A DNA stretch of 64,000 nucleotides from Streptomyces seoulensis (GTDB taxonomy: Bacteria > Actinomycetota > Actinomycetes > Streptomycetales > Streptomycetaceae): positions 7,148,353 to 7,212,352 of the forward strand of contig CP054936.1 of NCBI GenBank assembly GCA_013364255.1. Direction: 5' to 3'. Each line of letters starts with the position of its first letter. Position 1 is the first letter of the stretch. This document shows positions 8,330-17,182 of this stretch, piece after piece. The translations under genes and the position numbers were made by a program. The notes below the pieces were generated by a model. It made no database searches. It was not told the origin of the DNA and saw nothing but the letters and a program-made list of their open reading frames with translations.

Positions 8330-8699
8330 ACACGCATTGTGGCGGTGTCGGGCGGCCGGGGGAGGCGGAACGACCCAACAGGGCGCGCGGTGGGGTCCTC
8401 GGGGCCGGCGGCGGCCCCGGATCTTCTCGGCCGGCGGGCCGTCGCGCCCGGGCGGCGGCATCAACCGGGCGTCGCGACACGCCGGTCAGTGACGTTTCTG
8501 CGGTGAAGGGATTGCTCCATCGGAGTGAGTAAAGGGCGTCCCATGGTGAGGTCTGGCACGGATCAAGCGATCCTTTTGTCTTGGCAAAGGGGCAGTCGCC
8601 GCGGACCGCCGCCCCCGGCGGTCCTCCCGGCGTCGCACGTCCCACGGGCGCCCGGCGGCCGCGCCGCGCGCCCCACCCCCACACCGGAGGAGTCACGCC
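8330..8699. other. Divergent intergenic region, 370 bases
   Basis: No convincing gene is present. The region must hold promoters for the DUF5954 gene (minus) and the isocitrate lyase-family gene (plus). A short hairpin, ggatc-aagc-gatcc, followed by ttttgtctt lies at 8560-8582 and resembles a small intrinsic terminator or attenuator on the plus strand. A perfect 8-bp stem (ggaccgcc/ggcggtcc) with a 6-base loop lies at 8603-8624. Both fall in what would be the 5' untranslated region of the downstream gene. Confidence 0.45.
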
Positions 8700-9563
8700 T
8701 TGACGTACGGAAAGAAGCTGCGCGAGCAGATCGCCGGGCCGGAGACCACCCCGCTCATCGGCGTCTACGACATGTACTCGGCCTCGATCGCGGCCAAGCA
8801 CTACGACGGGATGTTCGTCTCCGGCTTCGGCTTCGCCGCCTCCTACTACGGCCTGCCGGACATCGGCTTCATCGCCTGGCCGGACATGGTGGCCTTCGTC
8901 CAGCGGCTGCGCGGCGCCTTCCCCGCCCACCACCTGCTGGTCGACATCGACGACGGGTACGTCGACCCGGAGGTCGCCTGCCACGTGGTGGAGCAGCTGG
9001 AGCGGATCGGGGCCTCTGGAGTGATCCTGGAGGACCAGAAGCGGCCCCGCCGGTGCGGACACGCCGACGGCAAGCAGGTGCTCCCGCTGGAGGAGTACCT
9101 CGCCAAGCTGGAGCAGGTGCTGGCGACCCGTCAGGACCTGGTCGTGGTGGCCCGCACCGACGCCACGGACGAGGCCGACATCCTGCACCGGGCCAAGGCC
9201 CTCGCGGCCACCGCGGCGGACGTGATCCTGGTCGACGGCATCCGCAGCGTGGAGTGGATCCGCCGGGTGCGCGACGTGGTCGGCGACAAGCCGCTGCTGT
9301 TCAACCAGATCGCCGGCGGCAAGTCCCCGCGTCTGTCGCTGGGCGAGCTGTCCGCGCTCGGCGTGGACGTCGCGATCTACAGCACCCCGTGCCTGTTCGC
9401 CGCGCACCAGGCGATGGACAGCGCGCTCGCCGAACTCCGGCAGGAGGACGGCCGGCTGCCCGTGGTGGACCCCGCGCAGGGCATCGGCGTACAGGCGTCC
9501 ACCAGCCTGCTGGAGCGCAACCTGGCGCACCGGCGGCCCGAGCGGGCGGGCGTGGGCGCGTGA
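8700..9563 (+). CDS. Isocitrate lyase/PEP mutase-superfamily enzyme
   Basis: The 287-residue enzyme belongs to the superfamily that makes or breaks C-C or P-C bonds in oxyacids (methylisocitrate lyase, PEP mutase, phosphonopyruvate hydrolase, oxaloacetase). The metal site DIDDGY (82-87), the E111-D112 pair and RRCGH (117-121), the place of the lyase catalytic cysteine, are all visible. A TTG start at 8700 is supported by GGAGGAG about eight bases upstream. Retention of the Cys and the short length favour a lyase of the methylisocitrate type, but the loop differs from true PrpB (KRCGH). No phosphonate genes are nearby. The next gene overlaps its stop by four bases. Confidence 0.75.
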   Translation: MTYGKKLREQIAGPETTPLIGVYDMYSASIAAKHYDGMFVSGFGFAASYYGLPDIGFIAWPDMVAFVQRLRGAFPAHHLLVDIDDGYVDPEVACHVVEQLERIGASGVILEDQKRPRRCGHADGKQVLPLEEYLAKLEQVLATRQDLVVVARTDATDEADILHRAKALAATAADVILVDGIRSVEWIRRVRDVVGDKPLLFNQIAGGKSPRLSLGELSALGVDVAIYSTPCLFAAHQAMDSALAELRQEDGRLPVVDPAQGIGVQASTSLLERNLAHRRPERAGVGA

Positions 9564-9847
9564 ACACGGTCGCGCGGATGAGGACCGCGGTCGCCCTCGC
9601 GGTGGCCCTGCTGGGCGCCGCGGCGGCCACGGCGGCAGCGGACGACGACTCCGGCGCCGGTGGCGGGAACCGCAGCGTGGTCACCGTCCTCGACAACTCG
9701 CGCGCGGACTCCATCCTGGAGGTCGACCGCACGGGCAACGTCCAGACCGGCAGCGGCACCGCCGGCAGCGACCACGACGGCAGCGCCGTGGACATGATGG
9801 AGGCGTTGGTGGGCGCGCCCCACGACGCGGAGGAGGACGGCGCCTGA
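9560..9847 (+). CDS. Small secreted protein coupled to the lyase-family gene
   Basis: The 95-residue product starts at GTG 9560 inside the stop of the preceding gene (GTGA overlap), so the two are translationally coupled. Residues 6-26 form a signal peptide (RMRTAVALAVALLGAAAATA) with a likely signal peptidase I site after ATAAA. The mature protein is acidic and small, rich in Gly, Ser and Asp, with no cysteine. I recognise no family. An ATG at 9578 is an alternative start within the same frame. A hairpin terminator follows at 9855-9882. Confidence 0.65.
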   Translation: MNTVARMRTAVALAVALLGAAAATAAADDDSGAGGGNRSVVTVLDNSRADSILEVDRTGNVQTGSGTAGSDHDGSAVDMMEALVGAPHDAEEDGA

Positions 9848-9854
9848 CACTTCC

Positions 9855-9882
9855 CGAACGGCCGGCCCCACCCGGCCGTTCG
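9855..9882 (+). terminator. Terminator of the lyase/secreted-protein operon
   Basis: A perfect 11-bp inverted repeat (cgaacggccgg/ccggccgttcg) with a 6-base loop starts seven bases after the stop codon at 9847. Confidence 0.75.
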
Positions 9883-10006
9883 CCCTCCGGCCGTTCGCTC
9901 CCGCCCGCCACGGCTGCCGCGCTCCGGGCATCGTTCCCCCGGGTGGCGTACGGAAAGAGGCGCTTGCCGCCGTCTCGCCGCCGTCTCGCGGGCGCGCGGC
10001 CGGCAC

Positions 10007-10073
10007 CTTCCGGACGCCTGGCCCGCGCGCTTCCGACGCCTGGCCCGCGCGCCTCGGACACCCGGCCCGCGTG
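10007..10073 (+). repeat. Three imperfect 22-23 bp tandem repeats
   Basis: Units at 10007-10029, 10030-10051 and 10052-10073 share the core cgcctggcccgcgcg, the third diverged to cacccggcccgcgtg. They are non-coding and lie 160 bases upstream of the carboxylesterase start. Confidence 0.7.
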
Positions 10074-10232
10074 CTCCGAGCCGGGCGGTCGGGCGGGTGG
10101 CCGGGGCCGTGAGGTACGCCGAACGGCCCCGCCGGGGACCCCGTGCGGCGGAATACCGCGCGTCGCTGTGGTGCTCTGGAGTCACCGGTGCGCGAGCGCG
10201 TGGAGCGAGCGCGGCGAAGGGCTGGTGGGCGT

Positions 10233-11819
10233 ATGGCGGCAGACCGGACGGACCCCGTGGTCGAAACGCCCCACGGGGCGGTGCGCGGCGGGTACGAGCA
10301 CGGCGTGGCCGTCTTCCGGGGCATCCCGTACGCGGCGCCCCCCTTCGGCCCCCGCCGGTTCCGGCCGCCCGTACCGCCCGAGCCGTGGGACGGGGTCCGT
10401 GAGGCGGTCGCCTTCGGACCGACCGCGCCGAAGCCGCCGTACTCGGAGGCCTTCGCGCAGTACCTGTCCGACCCGGCCGTACCCGGCGACGACTGCCTCA
10501 ACCTCAACGTGTGGACGCCCGAACCCGGCCCCGGCGCCCGGCTGCCCGTGCTGGTGTGGCTGCACGGCGGCGCCCTCACCCGGGGCTCCTCGGCCGTCCC
10601 CGTCTACGCGGGGCACGCCTTCGCCCGCGACGGGGTCGTCCTCGTCTCCGTCAACTACCGACTGGGCGTGGAGGGCTACGGACTGTTCCCGGACGCCCCC
10701 GCCAACCCCGGCCTGCGCGACCAGCTGGCCGCGCTGCGGTGGGTCCACGAGTCGATCGCGGCCTTCGGCGGCGACCCCGGCCGGATCACCCTGGGCGGCC
10801 AGTCGGCCGGCGCCATCAGCACCGGCGCGCTGATCGCCGCCCCGCAGGCCCAGGGCCTGTTCCGGCGCGCCGTCCTTCAGAGCGGGCCGCCGGAGGCGTC
10901 GGACCGTACCAAGGTGCGGCGGATGGTGCGCCGGATGGCGACCCGGCTGAAGGTGCCCGCCACCGCCGAGGCCTTCGCCGCCGTCGACCGCGACCTGCTG
11001 CTGCGCACCCAGGCCGAGGTCGGCCGGCTCAGCAGCCCGGTCCTGGGCGGCCCCGCCTTCGGCATCGTCGTGGACGGCGACCTGGTGCCCCGGGACCCGC
11101 TGGAGGCGCTGGCGGCCGGGGACGCGGCGCGCGGCGCGGACCTGCTCATGGGGTGGACGCGCGACGAGTACCGGCTGTGGCTGGTGCCCGGCGGCCTGCT
11201 GGAGCGCGTCGACCGGCTCGGGGCGGTCGGCCTGGCCGGCGCCATGGCCCGCTGCCACTGCGGGCACGAGGTGGTCCGCGGCTACCGGTCGCTGCGCCCC
11301 CGGGCCGGCACCGCCGAGACAGTCGGCCAGCTGGTCACCGACCATCTGCTGCGCCGCCCGCTGCACCGCCTGGCCGACGCCCGCCCGGGCTCCTCGTACG
11401 TCTACGAGTTCGCCTGGCCCTCGGGTCTGCCCGGCCTCGGCTCCTGCCACGCGCTGGAACTGGGCTTCGTCTTCGACACCGGCGACGTGCCGGACTCCCG
11501 CCGGCTCGCGGGCGAGGACGCGCCGCAGGAACTGGCCGACGCCATGCACACCGCCTGGGTCCGCTTCGCCGCCGACGGCGACCCCGGCTGGGCGGCCTGG
11601 GACCGGACCCACCCGGTACGGATCTTCGGCGACGGCCCCGCCTACACCGCGTACGGGCCGCGGGACGCCGAACTCGCCCTGTGGACGGCCGACACCGCGC
11701 CCCGCCCGGCGCCCGCGCGGACCGCGTCGACCCCGCTGGAAGCCTCGCCCGCGCGGGCGGCGGAACTCCGCGCGGTGATACGCCGCCTGCGCCGCTCCGG
11801 CGGAGTGCGCGGCGCCTGA
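10233..11819 (+). CDS. Carboxylesterase, type B
   Basis: The 528-residue alpha/beta hydrolase of the carboxylesterase/cholinesterase family hydrolyses ester bonds. Visible features are the N-terminal block GIPYAAPPFGPRRFRPP, the oxyanion HGG (111-113), the nucleophile motif GGQSAGA with Ser191, a candidate acid near MGWTRDEYR and the catalytic-His block GSCHALELGFVFD. No signal peptide is seen, so it is probably intracellular. I chose the ATG at 10233, preceded by a GAAGGG-type ribosome binding site; the longer frame from 10143 is arginine-rich and unlike the family. Natural substrate unknown; xenobiotic or antibiotic ester cleavage is possible. Confidence 0.88.
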   Translation: MAADRTDPVVETPHGAVRGGYEHGVAVFRGIPYAAPPFGPRRFRPPVPPEPWDGVREAVAFGPTAPKPPYSEAFAQYLSDPAVPGDDCLNLNVWTPEPGPGARLPVLVWLHGGALTRGSSAVPVYAGHAFARDGVVLVSVNYRLGVEGYGLFPDAPANPGLRDQLAALRWVHESIAAFGGDPGRITLGGQSAGAISTGALIAAPQAQGLFRRAVLQSGPPEASDRTKVRRMVRRMATRLKVPATAEAFAAVDRDLLLRTQAEVGRLSSPVLGGPAFGIVVDGDLVPRDPLEALAAGDAARGADLLMGWTRDEYRLWLVPGGLLERVDRLGAVGLAGAMARCHCGHEVVRGYRSLRPRAGTAETVGQLVTDHLLRRPLHRLADARPGSSYVYEFAWPSGLPGLGSCHALELGFVFDTGDVPDSRRLAGEDAPQELADAMHTAWVRFAADGDPGWAAWDRTHPVRIFGDGPAYTAYGPRDAELALWTADTAPRPAPARTASTPLEASPARAAELRAVIRRLRRSGGVRGA

Positions 11820-11824
11820 CCCGG

Positions 11825-11874
11825 CGCCTGAGACCAGGCGTCTGAAACCCGGTGCCTGGAACCAGGCGTCTGAA
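11825..11874. terminator. Tandem hairpins and 14-bp direct repeat between converging genes
   Basis: Two short stems, cgcctg-agac-caggcg (11825-11840) and gcctgg-aa-ccaggc (11854-11867), are embedded in an exact 14-bp direct repeat accaggcgtctgaa (11833-11846 and 11861-11874). They separate the converging esterase and homocysteine methyltransferase genes and probably act as a bidirectional terminator. Confidence 0.5.
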
Positions 11875-11907
11875 CCAGGACGGGGACGCACCGCCGAGGC
11901 GTGCGGG

Positions 11908-12837
11908 TCAGCGGGCGGCCAGGGTCCGGGCGATCTCCGTGACCGTCTCCGGGCCCACCCGGCAGCAGCCCCCGATCAGCCGGGCGCCCGCGGCGCGCCA
12001 GCGCGTCACCCGCTCGGGGTGGAAGGACGGGCGGCCGGTCCACGCCCGGGCCCCGGCGTCCCAGGTCTCACCGCTGTTGGGATAGACGACGACCGGCTTG
12101 CCGGTCACCCGTGCGGCCGTCGCCACCGCCGCGTCCGCGTCCTCGGGCGCGCAGCAGTTCACCCCGACCGCGATCACCTCCTCCGCGTCCGCGGCCGGCC
12201 CGAACGCCTCCTCCAGCGGCTGCCCGGCCCGGGTGCGCGCGCCTTCGACGGTGTACGACAGCCAGGCCGGCACGCCCAGTCCGCGCACCGCCCGCAGCAG
12301 GGCCCGCGCCTCGTCGGCGTCCGGCACCGTCTCCAGGGCCAGCACGTCCGGCCGGGCGGCGGCCAGCACCTCCAGCCGGGGCCGGTGGAAGCGCTCCAGT
12401 TCGCCGACGGTGCGGCCGTAGCGGCCCCGGTACTCCGAGCCGTCCGCGAGCATCGCGCCGTAGGGACCGGCCGACGCGGCCACCCACAGCGGCCGCGCCA
12501 CGCCCCGGGCCCACGCCCGGCGTACCGCGTCGCGGGCGAGGTCCACGCTCGACGCGATGAGCGCGGCGGCCCGCTCCCGGCCGACGCCGCGCCGCGCGAA
12601 CCCCTCGAACGTGGCCTGGTAGCTCGCCGTGATCGCCACGTCGGCGCCCGCCGTGAAGTAGGCGAGGTGCGCCTCGGTGACGGCCTCGGGCCGTTCGGCC
12701 AGCAGCCGCGCCGACCACAGCGCGTCGCCCAGGTCGTGCCCGGCCCGCGTCAGCTGGTGGGACAGGCCGCCGTCGAGCACCACCGTCCCGGCGGCGAGCG
12801 CGGCGGCCAGGTCGGGAGAGGTGTCGTCGCCGGTCAT
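11908..12837 (-). CDS. mmuM: Homocysteine S-methyltransferase
   Basis: The 309-residue zinc enzyme transfers a methyl group from S-methylmethionine (or SAM) to homocysteine, giving methionine. The zinc-binding cysteines are visible: GVNCCAPE with Cys228, and GGCCRVGPE with Cys291 and Cys292. The start motif VVLDGGLSHQL and the YPNSGETWD block are also typical. Length fits MmuM rather than the large MetH. It begins at ATG 12835-12837 on the minus strand. No S-methylmethionine permease is adjacent. The gene converges with the carboxylesterase across a hairpin region. Confidence 0.92.
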   Translation of the reverse strand: MTGDDTSPDLAAALAAGTVVLDGGLSHQLTRAGHDLGDALWSARLLAERPEAVTEAHLAYFTAGADVAITASYQATFEGFARRGVGRERAAALIASSVDLARDAVRRAWARGVARPLWVAASAGPYGAMLADGSEYRGRYGRTVGELERFHRPRLEVLAAARPDVLALETVPDADEARALLRAVRGLGVPAWLSYTVEGARTRAGQPLEEAFGPAADAEEVIAVGVNCCAPEDADAAVATAARVTGKPVVVYPNSGETWDAGARAWTGRPSFHPERVTRWRAAGARLIGGCCRVGPETVTEIARTLAAR

Positions 12838-12920
12838 GCCACGACGGTAGCCCGCCCCTGCGTACGGCGGGCCGCCGGGCGCGTCCGGTACGGCACCGCG
12901 TCGGCGCGCGGGCGTGGCGG

Positions 12921-13706
12921 TCAGCGCGCCGGGGCGCCGAGCACCTCGGCCAGCCGGTCCGCGAACGCCTCGGGCCGTTCCACCACCCCGATGTGTCCGC
13001 CGGGGAACTCGGCGAACTCCCCGCCGCACCGCTCGGCGAGCAGTGCGGCGGTCCGGTGGAGCAGCTGACCGGCGGAGTCCGCCCCGGCGGCCAGGGTCAG
13101 CGGCACCTCGCCGGGGCCCGCCGGCGGCGCGTACGAGGTGAAGGGCCGCAGCACGCGGGCGAGGAACAGGGCCATGGGGGAGGCGGCCTCCTCGGCGGGG
13201 GAGAGGGGCCGCCTGCCGGGAACCTTCCCCGTGGGAGATCCGGTCAGCACGGCGCTCAGCAGGGCTCCGGCGGCCTGCGGGCCCGCCGTGCGGTAGGCGT
13301 CGTAGACCTGGCCGAACAGGGCGCGCTGGTGTTCCCCGTCCGGCAGCGCCGTCACGCACGGGGGCTCGTGCGCGACCACGTGCCGCAGCCGCCCGGGGCG
13401 CCGGGCCGCCAGGTCGAGGGCCACGACGCCGCCCGCGCTGGTGCCCAGGACGTACGCCGACTCGCCCGCCGGGAGCACCGCGTCGAGCACCCGGTGCGCC
13501 CGCTCGCTCCACTCCTCGACCCGCTGGTCGGCGACGGGCTGTCCGAGCCGTCCGTGGGCGAGGCCGAGCGGGTCGTGCACGACGACCGTGAAGTGCCGGG
13601 CGAGCCGCTCGGTCAGCGGTTCGAGTCCCATGGGGTGCCCGGCGCCGCCGGGCAGGATCAGCAGCACCGGTCCGGCGCCGCTCACGTCGTAGTACAGGTC
13701 GGTCAT
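12921..13706 (-). CDS. Alpha/beta hydrolase
   Basis: The 261-residue protein has the alpha/beta hydrolase fold: oxyanion region LLILPGGAG, HDPLGLAHG, nucleophile elbow LGTSAGG with Ser90, and a C-terminal catalytic His in FPGGHIGVVERPEAF (His238). It is a soluble enzyme, probably hydrolysing an ester or lactone. Its start codon overlaps the stop of the upstream TetR gene by four bases (ATGA), so the two form a coupled pair in which the regulator is translated first. The TetR protein is thus the likely controller of this hydrolase, and a hydrolase substrate may be the inducer. Confidence 0.85.
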   Translation of the reverse strand: MTDLYYDVSGAGPVLLILPGGAGHPMGLEPLTERLARHFTVVVHDPLGLAHGRLGQPVADQRVEEWSERAHRVLDAVLPAGESAYVLGTSAGGVVALDLAARRPGRLRHVVAHEPPCVTALPDGEHQRALFGQVYDAYRTAGPQAAGALLSAVLTGSPTGKVPGRRPLSPAEEAASPMALFLARVLRPFTSYAPPAGPGEVPLTLAAGADSAGQLLHRTAALLAERCGGEFAEFPGGHIGVVERPEAFADRLAEVLGAPAR

Positions 13707-14341
13707 GCGGCCGGTCCCTCCTCGGGAGTCTCGGGTGTCCCGGAGGCCCCGGGCGTCCCGGATGGTCCGGGCGTTTCGCGCGGCCAGTGGGTGAGTGCGG
13801 TGTGCAGCGCGTCCACCGCCTTGTCCCACGACGCGCGCACGTCCCGGGCGGCGTTGAAGCCGCCGGTGGCCTCCAGTGCGCAGTAGCCGTGGAAGGTGCC
13901 GCGCAGCAGGCGGACCGCGTCGGTGAGGTCGGGTTCGGACAGGCCGTAGCCGCGCAGCATGCCGTAGGTGATCTCGGCGGTGCGGCGCATGGCGGGGGAG
14001 TCGGCGGCGAGGGCGGGGTCGACGCGGATCTGGGTGGCCGCGTACCGCCCCGGGTGGGCGAGGGCGTAGGCGCGGTAGGCGTCGGCGAACGCCCGCAGCG
14101 CGTCCTTCCCGGCCCGCCCGGCCACCTCGGCGGCGATCCGGTCGATCATCTCCCCGCCGGCCAGCAGCGCGACCCGGGTGCGCAGCTCCTGGAGGCCGCG
14201 CACGTGCGAGTACAGGCTCGCGTCCTTCACCCCGAAGCGCCGGGCCAGCGCGGACAGGCTGACGTTCTCGAACCCGACCTCGTCGGCGAGTTCGGCGGCG
14301 GCCGCCACCAGCCGCTCCCCACTGAGCCCGACACGCGCCAC
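13703..14341 (-). CDS. TetR-family regulator
   Basis: The 212-residue repressor has a TetR helix-turn-helix at residues 8-50 (ELADEVGFENVSLSALARRF then GVKDASLYSHVRGLQEL). The ligand-binding half ends in GTFHGYCALEATGGF, a pattern of the WHG-type TetR C-terminal domain. A proline/glycine/threonine-rich tail (ETPGPSGTPGASGTPETPE) is probably disordered. The hydrolase gene is translationally coupled downstream. Autoregulation from the 78-base upstream gap is likely. Confidence 0.9.
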   Translation of the reverse strand: MARVGLSGERLVAAAAELADEVGFENVSLSALARRFGVKDASLYSHVRGLQELRTRVALLAGGEMIDRIAAEVAGRAGKDALRAFADAYRAYALAHPGRYAATQIRVDPALAADSPAMRRTAEITYGMLRGYGLSEPDLTDAVRLLRGTFHGYCALEATGGFNAARDVRASWDKAVDALHTALTHWPRETPGPSGTPGASGTPETPEEGPAA

Positions 14342-14419
14342 GGAACACCTCCCCGAGCCCCCGAACCTAGGCCCTCTAGGCAGCAGCCTAGCCCAAGGAG
14401 CCGCGCGGGCGGGCGGGGG

Positions 14420-15664
14420 TCAGTCGTCGAGCAGGGCCGCCACGAACGCGTTGGCGAACTTGCCCGCCGGGTCCAACTCCCGTGCCAGCGCGCGGAAGTC
14501 GGCCAGTCGCGGATAGCGTCCGCGCAGCAGGGCGGCCGGTGTCGTGAACACCTTGCCCCAGTGGGGGCGCGGGTCGAAGGGCTCCAGCGCCTCCTCCACC
14601 CGCCGCACCGCCGGGAGCACCGCCGCCGTGTCCTCGACCCAGGTGAAGTGCAGCGCCACCGTGTCCCGGCCGTGGCTCGGGCTCAGCCACTGCGCGTCGG
14701 CGGCGACGGTGCGCACCTCGCAGATCTGGAGCACGGGCGCGACGGCCGCGCGGATCTCGTCCACCGCGTGCAGCGCGGCCAGGGCGTGGCGGCGCGGCAG
14801 CAGGTACTCCGACTGGAGCTCGGCGCCGCTGCTCGGGGTGAACTCGGGCCGGAAGTGCGGCAGTCGCTCGTGCCAGGGGCCGGGCACCCCGAGTTGCCCG
14901 GTGCAGTTGACGGCCGGCATCCCGGGCACCGGGTGCAGCGCGACCTTCGCGGGCGCCGCCCACGGGAAGGCGGGCAGGGGCTGGTCGGTGCGCCGCTTGA
15001 GCCACACCTGCCGAAAGCCCGGATCCCGCCAGTCGGTGAACAGGCTCACGCTGTACGCCGCGCCCGCCACCGCCTCGAAGTCAAGGCCTTCCAGCGGGAG
15101 TTCGGTGAACAGGTGCTGCTCCACCCCGAAGGCCGGCACCAGGTCCAGGGTGAGCGCGGTGACGACGCCGAGCGCGCCGAGGGAGGTGACGGCGCCGTCG
15201 AACCGGGCGTCCCCGCGGGTGATCGTCACGCCGGTCCCGTCGGCCGTGACCAGCTCCACCTCGCGCACCGCCGAGGCGAGCGGCCCGTTGGCCACGCCCG
15301 AGCCGTGGGTGCCGGTGGCGACCGAGCCGGCCACCGAGATGTGCGGCAGGGAGGCCATGTTCGGCAGCGCCAGCCCGTGCGCGTGCACCCGCCGGGCCAG
15401 CTCCGCGTAGCGCACCCCGCCGCCGACCCGGACGGTGCGGGCCGCCGTGTCGACGTCCGCGCCGGCCGGCAGCGCCGCCAGGGAGAGCAGGACGCCGCCG
15501 GGGCCGGGGTCGGCGATCTCGTTGAAGGAGTGCCCGCTGCCCAGGGCGCGCACCTTCGCGCCGCCGGCGACCAGCGCCCGCAGCGCCTCGACCGACTCCG
15601 GCCGGTGCGCCTCCCCGGCGGCATAGGCGACGTTGCCCGCCCAGTTGGTCATGGTCCCGCTCAT
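14420..15664 (-). CDS. aldO: Alditol (xylitol/sorbitol) oxidase
   Basis: The 414-residue flavoenzyme oxidises polyols such as xylitol and sorbitol to aldoses with O2, giving H2O2. It closely resembles the characterised Streptomyces coelicolor AldO (418 residues) as I remember it. The covalent-FAD histidine sits in LGSGHSFNE (His45). The AldO active-site set appears with a constant offset: Ser105 in PNMASLPHIS, Glu316 and Arg318 in CEVRTV, Thr341 in HFTWVED and Lys371 in HWGKVFT. I chose ATG 15662-15664, which has GGGAGGG upstream; a longer frame to 15694 lacks support. The gene is divergent from a radical-SAM-like gene. H2O2 formation implies a need for peroxide defence. Confidence 0.93.
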   Translation of the reverse strand: MSGTMTNWAGNVAYAAGEAHRPESVEALRALVAGGAKVRALGSGHSFNEIADPGPGGVLLSLAALPAGADVDTAARTVRVGGGVRYAELARRVHAHGLALPNMASLPHISVAGSVATGTHGSGVANGPLASAVREVELVTADGTGVTITRGDARFDGAVTSLGALGVVTALTLDLVPAFGVEQHLFTELPLEGLDFEAVAGAAYSVSLFTDWRDPGFRQVWLKRRTDQPLPAFPWAAPAKVALHPVPGMPAVNCTGQLGVPGPWHERLPHFRPEFTPSSGAELQSEYLLPRRHALAALHAVDEIRAAVAPVLQICEVRTVAADAQWLSPSHGRDTVALHFTWVEDTAAVLPAVRRVEEALEPFDPRPHWGKVFTTPAALLRGRYPRLADFRALARELDPAGKFANAFVAALLDD

Positions 15665-15813
15665 CCCGGCGTCCCTCCCGCGTCCATTTGTCAAGCCACC
15701 ATACTAATTACGCCGGGCCATGGCACGCGCCAGTGGGGGGACCCGGCACGGTCCGCCCTCGGGCGGGGGCATACCGTGAGGAGTCGTACGCACGAGCCAG
15801 GAGGAGAGACGGG

Positions 15814-17166
15814 ATGGGCAGCCGTACCGCGCTGGTCGAGGATCTGATGGAGCGCTTCCCGCACGTGCCGCGCGAAGCGGTCTTCAAGGAGGACCTGCTG
15901 CGGGGTGGGGTGGCCTTCGACCCCTCCGCGCTCAGCGACAACGAGGGGGGCGAGGTCAAGCCGAAGTCGTACTTCATCTTCTCCTTCGACCACGGCACCC
16001 TGCCCGAGCTGGGCGAGGCCGCGCTGCGCCGCCCGCCGGAGGAGATCATCCTCACCGGCGGCCCGTACGACCTGCGGCGCACCGTCGTCTCCGTACGGGT
16101 CAACCCCGCCTCGCCCTACCGGGTGGCCGCGGACGAGGACGGCGTGCTCGGCCTCTACCTGGACGGCAAGCGGATCGCCGACGTCGGCGTGCCGCCGATG
16201 CCCGAGTACTACCGGCACACCCTCGCCAGCGGGAAGTCGGTGATGGAGGTCGCCCCCACCATCCAGTGGGGTTACCTGATCTACCTCACCGTCTTCCGCG
16301 TCTGCCAGTACTTCGGCGCCAAGGAGGAGTGCCAGTACTGCGACATCAACCACAACTGGCGCCAGCACAAGGCGGCCGGCCGCCCCTACACGGGCGTGAA
16401 GGACGTCGAGGAGGTGCTGGAGGCCCTGGAGATCATCGACCGCTACGACACCCAGAAGGCGTCCACCGCCTACACCCTCACCGGCGGCGCCATCACCAAG
16501 ACCGTCTCCGGCCGCGACGAGGCCGACTTCTACGGCCACTACGCCAAGGCCATCGAGGAGCGGTTCCCCGGCCGCTGGATCGGCAAGGTCGTCGCGCAGG
16601 CGCTGCCCAAGGCGGACGTGCAGCGGTTCAAGGACTACGGCGTGCAGATCTACCACCCCAACTTCGAGGTGTGGGACGAGTACCTGTTCAAGATGTACTG
16701 CCCCGGCAAGGAGCGCTACGTCGGCCGCGACGAGTGGCACAAGCGGATCCTGGACTCCGCCGACGTCTTCGGCGCCCGCAACGTGATCCCCAACTTCGTG
16801 GCGGGCGTGGAGATGGCCGAGCCGTTCGGCTTCACCACCGTGGACGAGGCCATCGCCTCCACCACCGAGGGCCTGCGCTTCTTCATGTCGCACGGCATCA
16901 CGCCCCGCTTCACCACCTGGTGTCCCGAGCCCACCACCCCGCTCGGCAAGGCCAACCCGCAGGGCGCGCCGCTGGAGTACCACATCCGGCTGCTGGAGGC
17001 CTACCGGCAGACCATGGACGACTTCGGCCTCTCCTCGCCCCCCGGCTACGGCCTGCCCGGACCTGGCCGCGCGGTCTTCTCGGTCAGCTCCTTCATGGAC
17101 AGCCTCCCGGCGGACGCCTCCACGGGCGACGAGGGCGCGCAGGAGACGGCGGCTCCGGGCGCGTAG
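15814..17166 (+). CDS. Radical-SAM-like protein with C-x8-C-x2-C cysteines
   Basis: The 450-residue protein resembles radical SAM enzymes in layout. A cysteine triplet in VCQYFGAKEECQYCDIN gives Cys164-x8-Cys173-x2-Cys176, followed by a Gly-rich strand, YTLTGGAITKT, that could bind SAM. The canonical spacing is C-x3-C-x2-C, so the first cysteine is displaced by an insert. Downstream barrel-like strands (KVVAQALP, VQIYHPNFEVWD, VIPNFVAGVEM, GITPRFTTWCPEP) fit a radical SAM TIM-barrel. The ATG at 15814 has AGGAGGAG upstream; the frame from 15688 is a spurious extension. Function unknown. It is divergent from aldO and ends at a strong terminator, so it acts as a single gene. Confidence 0.7.
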   Translation: MGSRTALVEDLMERFPHVPREAVFKEDLLRGGVAFDPSALSDNEGGEVKPKSYFIFSFDHGTLPELGEAALRRPPEEIILTGGPYDLRRTVVSVRVNPASPYRVAADEDGVLGLYLDGKRIADVGVPPMPEYYRHTLASGKSVMEVAPTIQWGYLIYLTVFRVCQYFGAKEECQYCDINHNWRQHKAAGRPYTGVKDVEEVLEALEIIDRYDTQKASTAYTLTGGAITKTVSGRDEADFYGHYAKAIEERFPGRWIGKVVAQALPKADVQRFKDYGVQIYHPNFEVWDEYLFKMYCPGKERYVGRDEWHKRILDSADVFGARNVIPNFVAGVEMAEPFGFTTVDEAIASTTEGLRFFMSHGITPRFTTWCPEPTTPLGKANPQGAPLEYHIRLLEAYRQTMDDFGLSSPPGYGLPGPGRAVFSVSSFMDSLPADASTGDEGAQETAAPGA

Positions 17167-17182
17167 CGGGACGGGCGCGAGG

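Larger units (their letters stand above)
9848..10232. other. Intergenic region, 385 bases
   Basis: Besides the terminator at 9855-9882 and three imperfect 22-23 bp direct repeats at 10007-10073, this region holds the promoter of the carboxylesterase gene. No convincing gene is present; the esterase frame stays open to 10143 but without a ribosome binding site. Confidence 0.45.

Noticed and set aside
8560..8624. A riboswitch in the leader of the lyase-family gene
   Set aside because: Only two simple hairpins are visible; no conserved riboswitch core was recognised.
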